A stretch of DNA of 64,000 bases from Phoebastria nigripes (Eukaryota; Chordata; Aves; Procellariiformes; Diomedeidae). The stretch spans positions 495,051 through 559,050 of the forward strand of contig JAYKAV010002508.1 in assembly GCA_035582835.1 (NCBI GenBank), written 5' to 3'. Positions 54,131 to 64,000 of this stretch are shown here, piece after piece. The translations under genes were made by a program, and so were the position numbers. Each line of letters starts with the position of its first letter. Position 1 is the first letter of the stretch. The notes beneath the pieces are model-generated. The model ran no database searches. It saw only the letters and a program-made list of their open reading frames with translations, and was not told the origin of the DNA.

Positions 54131-57100
54131 TCATTATCACAGCCAAATTAGCAGTCCTTCTAGAAGTGACAGTTTCTGGTTTCAACTCCGGATATTTTTG
54201 ACAGTGAGAAAAACAAACCAAACCGCAAAGTAACCCGATCCCCTCGCCCTCTTCACCTAAAGAAATAATGCTTTATGCAAGACCCTGTCTGTAAAAAAGC
54301 TGAAAAGGTACAGAAGTGCTTAAAGAAGAAAAAGGCTGGAAAAAGTCTGGCTTCATTTGAAGTGGGAATATTAGGTGTTCATCAGCTTTGCAAGTAAGGT
54401 TACGAGGGTAGGGAAGTTGGGGAATGTACAAATTAGCATCTACCTGAGCCAGTTTTGGAGTAAAAGGAGAGTTTGTTTCTGCTAGGTTAAATGAAATGTC
54501 TATTGAGTCCACAGGCAAGGACGTTACAATTGATTGTCAATAGAGCTGAGAAACCTTAGAAGGAATTATCGATTTTTGCAAAATTAGTTTTTACCCATGT
54601 AAACACTTAAGCCTGCAGCATTCCTGTCAGTCAGTCCTGTGCCAATGTAGCTAGAGTTTCTTGAGGGGTGGAAGGCTGACCTTTCTCTGTAGAAGAAATA
54701 GCAAGAAGAAAGCTGCCTTTGTATTTTCCAAGGAACCACGCCTTCACAGAAAAATATTAGCTTTGAAAACACAGTGTCAGATGGCATAGTGCTTTCAGAA
54801 ATCTCCTGCAAATACACAAGCAGAAGTTGACCTCGCTTCAACGCAGTCCCAAGGCTTGGAGCCCTCTGGCTCCTACAGTCCATGGCTCTAGGGCAAACTT
54901 CGTGGCCTATCTCAAGGGGAANGGCAGAGGGTTTCCTGATTACTGACTGGCAACTCTCCACAGCAAGAGCCATAGGAGGTTTTGGATCAGTTCTTCATGG
55001 TACAGAAAATCTGTGCTATGCTTGAGCATGTGAGGCACTTCAAAGCTGGGTAAGGCTCAGGATTCAGACTGTGTCACCGAAATGTTTAATTTCAAAATGA
55101 AAAATTCTGCACAGAACAGCAACATTTTCCAGCTGGGGAATTTTGGGTTGTGACAAACTGCAGTGAAGAAATCTGCTCCCCAGAGACTTCACTTAGCATA
55201 TCCTTTAAAAAGCTCTCCCTTATTTCTTCCATTATTAACACAAGCACCCACCCTACTGCTGCAACCCACTCCTCCTTGCTGTGATTGCTGGGAAACCAAG
55301 GACTTAGATACCAAACAATGACATCTACATCTGTGTTTGCAGTGGATGGTAGTCACCCAGAGCCGTTAACAGTCTAAACAGAGCCTGAAGATATTTCTAG
55401 ACCACAATTTAAACAGCTTTTGCATGTTTTCAGCGTACAGGTGTGAGACAGCCTGATGGCTGAACAAGTGAGGGCAGGAGCTGGTGCAGGCTTTAAGTTG
55501 GAGGACAGTCTAATACAATTCTTCGCTGGTGCTGCCTGAGAGAGCAAACTGGGCTCCATGAACCCATTTTTTGCCTTAGACTTTCTAAGTGGAGGCTCTT
55601 ACTGGATGACAAAGCAGCTTTGCCATATGCAATAACCTTCTTTATGAGAGGCAGCACAACGGAGTTAAAACTGAAGTGTCCTAAAGAACTGAAATGGAAA
55701 AAAGTAAAAGATGCTTCCACCCTCCTGGTGAATTTCTCTTCCTCAGCCAGTTATGAGTTCTCACTGTGCAAGCATTCATGAAGCTTGCTTGTGCACCTGC
55801 CTAGGTTGGTGCTTGCATTGGAGGTGCTCTTCACCCCCCAGACCAGACTCAGCCCACCCATCCCTGGCTGCAGGGCAGCGTTGTGACAGCCAGCTCCAGG
55901 CTTCCTCCGGTGGGGCAGAGGTAATCAGGCCAGCTATCAGCTTACGTTTTATAGTGTAAAACCACGCACAGAAATCGCAGCCGCAGAACCTTGCTTTTGG
56001 GTACAGGGAGCCGGACTTCACCCAGGAGATGGGGTTCCCGTACCTGTTGTGCCACCCCGAGGCTGGGACAGGCACCGCGCTCTGCCCGGGCTCTCCAGCA
56101 CCCTTCAAGGAAAAAACCAGACCTGTTAAAGAGGTCATTAGGCATTCTTTTCATTTAAGAGATTTTCTTTTCTCCCTAGCTGTTTGTGCTCCTGTTTAAT
56201 CACTTTAAACCACCCTGGGACTGCTCTGCCTCGGCTGCTGCTTATCTTCAGATTTCTGAGGGATCAGCTGGGTATTAGAAGTGCTCAGTGTTGAAGTGCT
56301 TTTTTATCCCTGCAGTTTAGCGCACCTGGCTGAACTTGCTGACAAATCTCCTTAGTTCCAGCACTATGGCTTACTGCAGATACTGAAGAGATACACTTGC
56401 TCCAGAAATTCTAGGTGAACTTCAGAATTTATTGATGGCAGGGTTGCTTTTGTTGTTTTCTTTTTCCATGCAGAAGTGCCTTTTTTTTTTTTTTTTTTTA
56501 TTTTCCATAAACTTACCTGTACATTGATATAATTTTAAGAAACCTAGAGAAGGTCATGTGAGAATTACGAAGTAGATGCACCAACAAAGGCCAGATTTTA
56601 AGGAGATGTTTTTGAAGGGAATATGATTTTTCGATTTTTTTTTTTTTATTTGTGTTCTTTTTAAGAAAAGTGTTTTTTTTTTTTTTTTTTTCAATTTTCC
56701 ATGAAGTTTTGTGGGGGTTTTTTGTGTTAAAATTTTCCAAATCCCACTTGGACAATTTTAAAATAAAGTCTTGTTTTGGTTTGGTTTGGTTTGGTTTTTT
56801 TCCTTTCCTCCCCTTAAACAACCCTTTAGTTGAGAAAATAAGCCTACTGCCACATAAAATTTGAATTATCCAAGTGATACCCCTGTGCTTCAGGAATCAT
56901 TCCTACAGCTTTGAAATCAATGTCTGTCCGTCTGTGTGTGTGTGTGTGAATTTCACCTTGTGTTTCCCCTCTGGGACAAGGTCTTCCCAAAGCCTTAGGT
57001 CTTTTCAGGTTGAGAAATGCAACTCCCACTCATTCCTTCTAAGTACTTTTTGAAAACTATACAGGAAGGCTACATAATTCATCAGAAGAGAGTTCTGGTT

Positions 57101-59040
57101 TCTGAATAGTTGAGTTGTATCTCCTCCCCAGCCCAGTTCTGTCTATATTCACCCATTGACTAAAGCCAGGAACATGCAGTGAAATAGGCAGGCAAGGATT
57201 TAGCCCCAAATGTGTCTCCCTAGCTTTCAAAAATATTAACAGAGTACTTACACAAGCTCACAGCAGGCTTAAAATGTGGCCATCCAGCAGGAAAACCCTC
57301 TGCTGAATTTCTTAAATACAGATCAAAATGCAGGCTCTGTGGGCTGCTTTTCATGCTGACTAGCCACTTGTCTAACCACTACAAACCTTACATTTTTCTA
57401 AGGAACACATATACAAACACCCCACTACACACATCAGGAGGAATCTGAGCACTGGAATCAACCAAATCTTATTTCCTATGCATGCATCCAAGGATGAACT
57501 GTGTAAGGATTCTTCTGTGTTAATAAGGGCTGAGGTTTTTTCCTTCAGCAGGGAAATTTCTAGGTTTTCTCTCCTCTGTGGAAAATGTGGAAACTTGCTA
57601 TATCAGACATTTATGCCTTTCTGTTACGTTGTGTTGAAATTGGCCAGTGGTGGCAGTGATGGCTGCTAGAGAGACTCGGGGAGCCATTTGGTCAGAGAGA
57701 AATCAGGTGGCACTTGAGTAAAAAAGCAGTTCTTGGACATTTTTAGCATGGGCCCTGCTCTGAGGCCATGTTTTATGACCTGTTTGTAGACACGCTGGCA
57801 TGAGAGCCGCCGGGAAGTGAGCCAATGAGGGTTTCTAAGGCTGATTTTGTTCAGATGCTGTTCAGCGTCTTACAGAAACCCCTGGCATCCCGTGTGGGAG
57901 TATCAGTGTTCCTGGGGACCCATTCTCATCCCACAGATACGAAAAGTTGTTGGAGCTCGGCTGTAAGTGGTTGGTGCCTCGAGATTCTCGGACAAATGGT
58001 AACTTTGCATATGCTCCTATTAAGTTTGGGAAACTGATCTAAAAATGTCAANGTAGACAGGCCCAATTATTGCAAAATACAGTTTATACTAACATAAAGT
58101 ATGCTGGATTGAAAGTTGGACCTATCTTCTCCTGAACCATGCTATTTAGAATGAACTTGAAAAATCTGTGGCTTATTGGATCATCTTCACTTTAATCTTG
58201 CTGTGTAACTTCCAGGATTACCACATTTCAGTTACCAAATAAATCAGAGGGCCTCTCAGTGGAGTATGTTACTTTGTGTACAAGGCCATGATCTTATCTG
58301 TGCATTAAATGATAGTTTTTGACGGCTTTGGAAGCCAACGTAAAAAAAAGTAGCATTAGCAGATTATTATCAAAATAGTAAAAAGCTACGGAATAGACAC
58401 TTGGATAACAGATAACATGTCTGAAATGGACTTCTTCCCCACTCCCAGTGATAAATCCAGCTCCATAATAGTAGTGCTCAGATTGAAGCTATGAGTCTGC
58501 AAACATGCACTTGTATAGTCCCCTTTTTCTAGGTGGGAAGAGCTCCAGGCTTTTGTGGACTAAAATTTCATAATAGCGTTATTATTATAAATCCTTGGTC
58601 TTAAGGTTTTCTGCCTTGGTTAGGAAAGTTCATTCAAGGTTGGCAGCTGGTACAAAAATGTTGATCTGACCTCATGATCAAACTTTTATTTTTGATACAA
58701 CTGATGGGAGCAAAACCTGACTGGTTGTGCACTTCTCATCAGCAGACAAATTTCAAAATGGGAGTATGACAGACCTCAGCTGCATGGGATTTAAATCTGA
58801 ATGACTTCTTTGGACAGGAACACTCTTTGTCAGTGTTTGTACAGCACTGGAGCATAATACAGCCTGTATGTCACCTGGGACCTTTGAGCAATGTTTTAAT
58901 ATGGACTTGAAGTATCTACTCACTTTATTTTTACAGATGTCATAGAATAGTACATCTAGTCTAACATGCTTAACGATAGCGGGTATGACACTTCATCTAG
59001 TTCTTCCTGTATTGAGCCTAAGAACTTATTGAACCATGAA
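54131..59040. other. Intergenic, no gene recognised
   Basis: It includes a GC-richer stretch 55780-56110 whose open frames match nothing I know, T-runs at 56481-56499 and 56635-56692, a (GGTTT)n tract at 56774-56796 and a short (TG)n at 56933-56948. A scrap at 58940-59035 may be an old LINE tail. No KCNA coding sequence is seen. Confidence 0.45.
56774..56796. repeat. (GGTTT)n microsatellite
   Basis: Four to five units of GGTTT in a T-rich context. Confidence 0.9.
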
Positions 59041-59044
59041 CATA

Positions 59045-59862
59045 ACTTAGACTTTCATGAGCTGATGGATTGGGTCAACCACAATCTCATTAAGTTCAAC
59101 AAAGACAAAAGAAGCTCTGGGAAGGAATGACCCCATGTGCCTGTACAGGCTGGGCACTGACTGGCTAGCGAGCAGCTCTGCAGAGAAAAGCCTGGGATTC
59201 CTGCTGGAGAACAAGTTGAACATGAGTCAGCAGTTGCAGCAAGGAAGGCCAGCTGAACATTGAAACGTGTTATCAAGAGCATTGCCAGCACCTCAGAGGA
59301 AATGATCATTCCCCTCTACTCAGCACTCAGTCACCTCTGGAATGCTGTGTCCAGTTTTGGGCCTCCCCATGCAAGAGAGGTATCAGCCAACTGGAGTGAG
59401 TCCAATGGAGAGCAACTAAAATGGTTGAGGGCTGGAGCACATGATGTACCAGGAGAGGCTGAGGTGCTAGGCTTGTTCAGCCTGAAGCAGAGAAGTTTTG
59501 GGGGAGATGTAACTGCAGCTCTCCTCTACCAAATGGAAAAGGAGGAGAGTTGTAACAAAGACGGAGCCAGGTTCTGCAGAGGTGCACAGTGAAAGGAAAA
59601 GAAGCAATGGGCACAAGCTGCAACAAAGAAAATTCTCACCAGACAGAAGGAATCTCCTTCCACCTGTACCCCTACCCCAGCAGTGGTGCAGCACTGGAAC
59701 AGGTGCTCAGAGATGCTGTGGGATCTCCATACTTGGAGATATTCAAAATTCAACTGGACATGGTCCTGAGCAACCTGCTCCAGATTTGATCCTACTGTTA
59801 GCAGTGGGTTGGAATAGAGACTTCTAGAGGTCCTTTCCAACCTAAATCTTTCTAGGATATCT
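59045..59862 (+). mobile_element. CR1 LINE 3' fragment, older
   Basis: Plus-strand CR1: HLWNAVSSFGPPH thumb segment, GLFSLKQRSFGGDVTAALL, and tail CTAGAGGTCCTTTCCAACCT then CTTTCTAGGATA. Diverged, with no intact frame. Confidence 0.85.
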
Positions 59863-61080
59863 GAGTACTTAGGGAGTTACTAAGAGCTTGGAAGAGGATG
59901 GTGTCTTACAGAAACAGCTCAGAGTATTAACAGATGTGGAATCACAATGTCCCAGCAGAGCTCTGGCAGAGGCTGTGACTTGGTCTCCTAGGTCATGAGC
60001 AAACCGTTGTTAGGACGCTGCCACATAGCAAAATATATTCCCCTTTGAGCTGGCCATAAGAGCTCATCAGTACAAAATTGCTGTGCATTTCCTAACCCCT
60101 CTAACATTACTTGATTTGATCAGCCATGTGAAGTCCTATGTGCAAGGCAGGCTACCTTCTACAGGACGGACAATGGAGCAGACAGAACAGAAAATAGAAG
60201 AAAAGATACAGAAATATAGATAGAAAAGTAGAACCAGGAATGCTTTTGTAATTAATGAGGCATTATTCATGTGACTACATGAAGGGAGAAGGGGTGTAGG
60301 TAAGGATATGTGAGAATGGCACTTTATGCCCCCATTAGCAGTGACCAGTACAATGCATCACATGAGAGCTGCTCCAACTGCACAAGCCTATTCCCCTCTC
60401 TCCTATTCAGTCTGTCCCTGGCAGTGATCTCCAGGACTGTGAAAATGTCAGCCAGACCATCTCTGGGTAGATATAATCATCACACTAAAAAAATGTTGAG
60501 AAAGGGCAAAGGCATCCATGTGAGGAACAGGATATAAATGCAGATTTTTCTTTTGCAGTAAAACTACTAAATCATGTCTTCCCAGCCTGAAAACTCAGTT
60601 GTTTGCACACGAAATTGGAGAGAAGAGGATATTTACTCTACCTGATCCCTTTGGTTCCCTACTTAAAAAATGAAGAGCTTTGTTCTGAAATTAATGAAGA
60701 AGAAGCATAATCTGTTTTATACAGATGTACCCAGGAGACTTTTCAAATAGCACTTTTTTTAACTTGTATTTCATTTTTCATTGGAGGCAAGGAAACTTAG
60801 CAAAAAAAGACCTTTTTCAAGCTGACATGCACAGCAATTTTTCTATCTATCTGACTCTTTAACATACTGCATGAGGAGATATCAGTCCCTTGGCTCCAGA
60901 GTTTACTCTTGTCCATGCAGATTTGATTCCCCATCTTACTGCTGGAAAATACATGTGTTGGAGAAAAGGACTTTTGTGATTAGGATGGTAAGTGGAGCGG
61001 TTGCAGACTTTTCAAAGGTCCATTTTCTGAATATGCATTTCTGTATGACCAGTGAGTTACCAGAGTTATGTTGAGGGGCT
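59863..61080. other. Intergenic, nothing recognised
   Basis: No supported feature. Confidence 0.45.
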
Positions 61081-61084
61081 TTTG

Positions 61085-61260
61085 AAAAATCATAGAAGTG
61101 TTGGCTGGAGGGTGCCTCTGGAAATCTCTAGTCTGTCCTCCTGCAAGGGCAAACTGCCAGCCAACACAGTAGGTCACATCAGTCATGGCTTTGCCTGTCT
61201 GAATCTTGAAGACCTCCAAAGATGGAGTTTCTGTGACACAGGAGCCCTTGAAAATTATAC
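61085..61260 (-). mobile_element. CR1 LINE 3' scrap
   Basis: AAATCATAGAAGTGTTGGCT, GGAGGGTGCCTCTGGAAATC and CCTCCAAAGATGGAGTTTCT follow a CR1 3' end in reverse orientation. Short and diverged. Confidence 0.55.
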
Positions 61261-61851
61261 CCTGTCATCTGTGTTAACTCATCATGCCACAATGGGTAGC
61301 ATGAAGTAGCTTTGCAGGAATCCACGACTAAAGAAGAGAATGTGCCTACAACTGCAGAAATAAAGATTAACTGGTTTGTTGCTTTTAAAACGGATTAGCA
61401 TATTATACTTCAATAGTTTAAACCAGACCTATATTTGGCACCTATACTTCTAGAAAAGATTAAAAGGCTTTTGTTCCACTGATCCTTAGGATAATCAGGC
61501 CTCAAATTGGAGATCAGGACATGCAGAATGGGTTAGGGGAGTTAATTATTATTTAGAAACTGAGTGGATCAGATTTTTTCCTGTCCTTTCAAAGCCCTAA
61601 AACCTAACTGTTTTGCCTGAAAATGTGAATATTCCACTATGGATTCACTGTTTCAAGAAAAAGTCTCGTGGCCTTGGTCTCCCACTGTGTCCTCTGTGTT
61701 TCCAGGTGATGGTTTTGGGAAGCCTCAGAAGCCGGGGAGCCATATACTGTTCTTTATTAGTTTCCATATGTTTGCACAAACCACAAAACAATTCAGTGCT
61801 GCACAGGCCTCTAAGCAGCTACCATTTTATGGCATGACTCAGGGCCATAGC

Positions 61852-63475
61852 TTAGAATCACAGAATCATTTGAGTTGGGAGGGATTTCTGGATGTCAGTA
61901 GTACAACCTGCTGCTCAAAGCAGGATCGACTCTGAAGGCAGACCAGGTTGTGCAGAACTAAAGTTGGGTCTTGAAATCCTTTAAGGACATAAACTGCACA
62001 ATATCTCGGGGCAACCTGTTCCTGTGCTTTGTTATATTGCTGTGCATTTTTTCCCACCCTTACATCCAGTAAGAACCTCTCTTGCTTCAATTTATGACCA
62101 TTATCTATTGTTCTGTAGCTGGGCACCTAAGACCCTGGCTCTTTATTCTCAGTTACAGCCTGTCAGGAATTGGAAGGTGGCTTTAAGGTATCTCCAAAGC
62201 TTTAGCTTCTTCAGTATAATCAAGCTCCATTCCCTCAGCCTCTCCTCACAGGACAAATTCTCTAGCCACTGGATAATCTTGATGCCCCTCCACTGAACTC
62301 ATTCCCGTTTGTCAATATGCTTCTTGCACTGAAGGATCCAAACCTGGAAACAGTATTCCAGATGAGGTCTCATGAGTACCTAATAAAGGAAATAATGATT
62401 TTCCTCTATCTACTGGCTATGCTCCTGTTAATACAGCATACTATGCTGTTATCCTTCACCATGGTCATGGTGCACTGCTGATTCCTCCTTAGTCCATTGT
62501 TCACTAGGACCTCCAGTTCATTTTCAAAGCCAGTCAAACCTTAGCAGGTAGTTAGTTCAGCTCAGGTGCAAGACTTTTTTCATTTGTTAAGTTAAATTTC
62601 TTGAGATTCCTGTAGGCCCTTCCTCCAGCCTGTCTAGGTCTCTTTGAATAGTGGCTGTGCCCTTGAGCGTAACAAGTCTATCCCCGGTTTGGTATAATTT
62701 GCAAACTATATGAGGGTGCATTCTGTCTCCTCTTGCGCATATTTGATGAAGACGGCATTGAACATGACAGGACAGGGCTATTGATTAGAACAGATTCCTG
62801 CAACACTCCAGTTGTAACCAGCCTCCAGGTAGAGCCCTTTTGATCCCAACAATACAGCCTAGCTAATTGTCCGCCCATGTAGACTAACTTCCCAACCTGG
62901 ATACAAGGATGTTGTGGAAGAACACATTGAAAGCTTTGCTAAAGTCAAGATAAACAACATCCATGGCCTTCCCCTCACTGTATATCTAGTCTTTTCATAA
63001 CAGAACATAATCAGATTGTTCAGGTTTGATTTATCCTTGGTAAATCCATGCTGACTGTTTCCAGTCACCCTCTTCTCCTTTATAAGCCCAGAAATGGATT
63101 CCTGCTCCTTGATTTTCTCAGGAACTGGAATGAGACTGACTGACCTGTAGTGCACTGTATAGTCCTTCTCATCCTTTTTGAAGGTAAAAGTGCAATATTT
63201 GCCTTTCTCCAGTCACCACAAAAACCCCCGATCTGCCTTTCAGACATGGTAAGGCTGGCCCCACTATGACATCATCCAGCTTTCTCAGCACCTTCAGATC
63301 CACCCAGTCTGGTCCCATGGACTTGCATGGGCTGAGATTTCTCAAAAGATCCATGACTTTTGTCTCCCTGACCTCTCTCTCCCTGTACAGAGGCCTGGAA
63401 GACCTTGTTGGTGAAGACCAAGACAAAGAAGGCATACTGTATCTCAGCAGCTGTGAAGCTTGCCGTGGAGATACC
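61852..63475 (-). mobile_element. CR1 LINE, older, 5'-truncated
   Basis: The 3' end is near 61855 (AGAATCACAGAATCATTTGA). Reverse-strand pieces follow the CR1 ORF2 order: a thumb segment, RT fragments (QHGFTKDKSNLNNLI; LVTTGVLQESVL), then the CKSMGPDWVDLKVLRKL linker. There are many frameshifts. The 5' boundary is gradual and estimated. Confidence 0.82.
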
Positions 63476-63689
63476 AGGCATTGTGAAGATGAGGATAGGC
63501 AGAGCAAAGAAGAGCAATTTTCTGGACAGGGTCTTCATTTCATTCCTTGCAGCTGGACTGAAGCTAATCATATTCGAGCTCTGGACGTAGGCAGCGATAC
63601 TTACTAGTCAAAAAAGAACCAAAGAGTAACATCTTCTCACATCAACAGCAGCTCCATAACCCCAGGTCCAGCCAGTAGCAAGGCTGAGT

Positions 63690-63900
63690 GTGTATGAGGC
63701 ACACAAGCACGTATACATGCACATACACACAAACATATATATACACACATCAGGCCACACAAACCAACACATGCGGAAAACATAGCATTCATGCAAGCAT
63801 GAACAGCACCCACAGCTTTGTCCTGCTCCTCTCGTTCCCTCTTCATGATGAAAACCCATTAATGGATAACATCTATGCATATAAATATATATATACAATA
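63690..63900. repeat. CA/TA-rich simple sequence
   Basis: Short interrupted runs of ACAC and TATATA (63718-63750, 63884-63896). Confidence 0.7.
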
Positions 63901-64000
63901 TGGATCACTCCAGTAGCAGGTCTTAGACACCCAGTCTTTCCAGGAGCTGGACTCTGGACCACCAAGTCTTCCCAGTTGCTGGCACCTGGGCATATGAACC

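Noticed and set aside
54584..54973. A 129-codon open frame on the minus strand
   Set aside because: No recognisable domain, contains an N, and there is no exon or promoter support.
55776..56138. GC-richer stretch with open frames on both strands
   Set aside because: It looks more coding-like than its surroundings, but neither strand resembles a known protein and no exon boundaries fit; kept only as a composition note.
42851..64000. Search for KCNA6 or other potassium-channel coding sequence downstream of GALNT8
   Set aside because: These genes follow GALNT8 in mammals, but no long intronless channel frame or pore motif is visible in the window.

Overview
This is a vertebrate, almost certainly avian, nuclear window. 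The evidence is many CR1 LINE fragments with the bird-type 3' end (an ATTCTATG-like tail), several avian-type endogenous-retrovirus solo LTRs flanked by 5-bp target duplications, and two multi-exon genes in an order known from vertebrates. The repeat families look like those of a non-galliform bird, but I cannot name a species. There is no operon, CRISPR array or other prokaryotic feature, and I recognised no new multi-gene system.

Layout. (1) 1-7309: the last three coding exons of NDUFA9 (mitochondrial complex I accessory subunit) on the + strand. Its introns carry a minus-strand solo LTR (90-795) and a young CR1 (2390-3737). (2) 7310-18932: intergenic DNA with MIR-like scraps, a solo LTR (11134-11698), a CR1 3' piece, a cluster of hairpins (13814-14129), a second CR1 tail and diverged LTR fragments just upstream of the next gene. 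(3) 18933-41921: a complete 11-exon gene on the + strand, recognised as GALNT8, a polypeptide GalNAc-transferase-like Golgi protein. The joined reading frame gives 638 residues, about the length of the human protein. Its introns hold several CR1 copies, a complete 1.1-kb solo LTR (31303-32438), ancient CR1 remnants and two notable hairpins. (4) 41922-64000: the GALNT8 3'UTR and a gene-poor downstream region. This region contains three more solo LTRs, one of them nested inside a long CR1 that keeps ORF1 and endonuclease remnants, plus further CR1 and ancient LINE remnants. The KCNA genes that follow GALNT8 in mammals are not visible here.

The two genes share strand and neighbourhood but have unrelated roles: respiratory complex I assembly or stability, and the mucin-type O-glycosylation family. 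The most useful observations are structural. They include long near-perfect hairpins in GALNT8 introns 5 and 10, a solo LTR nested in CR1 with clean duplications, a head-to-head CR1 pair, and two same-orientation repeat pairs that could recombine across the genes. GALNT8 also shows altered catalytic motifs and weak splice donors. Isolated N bases are scattered throughout and a few hit coding sequence.
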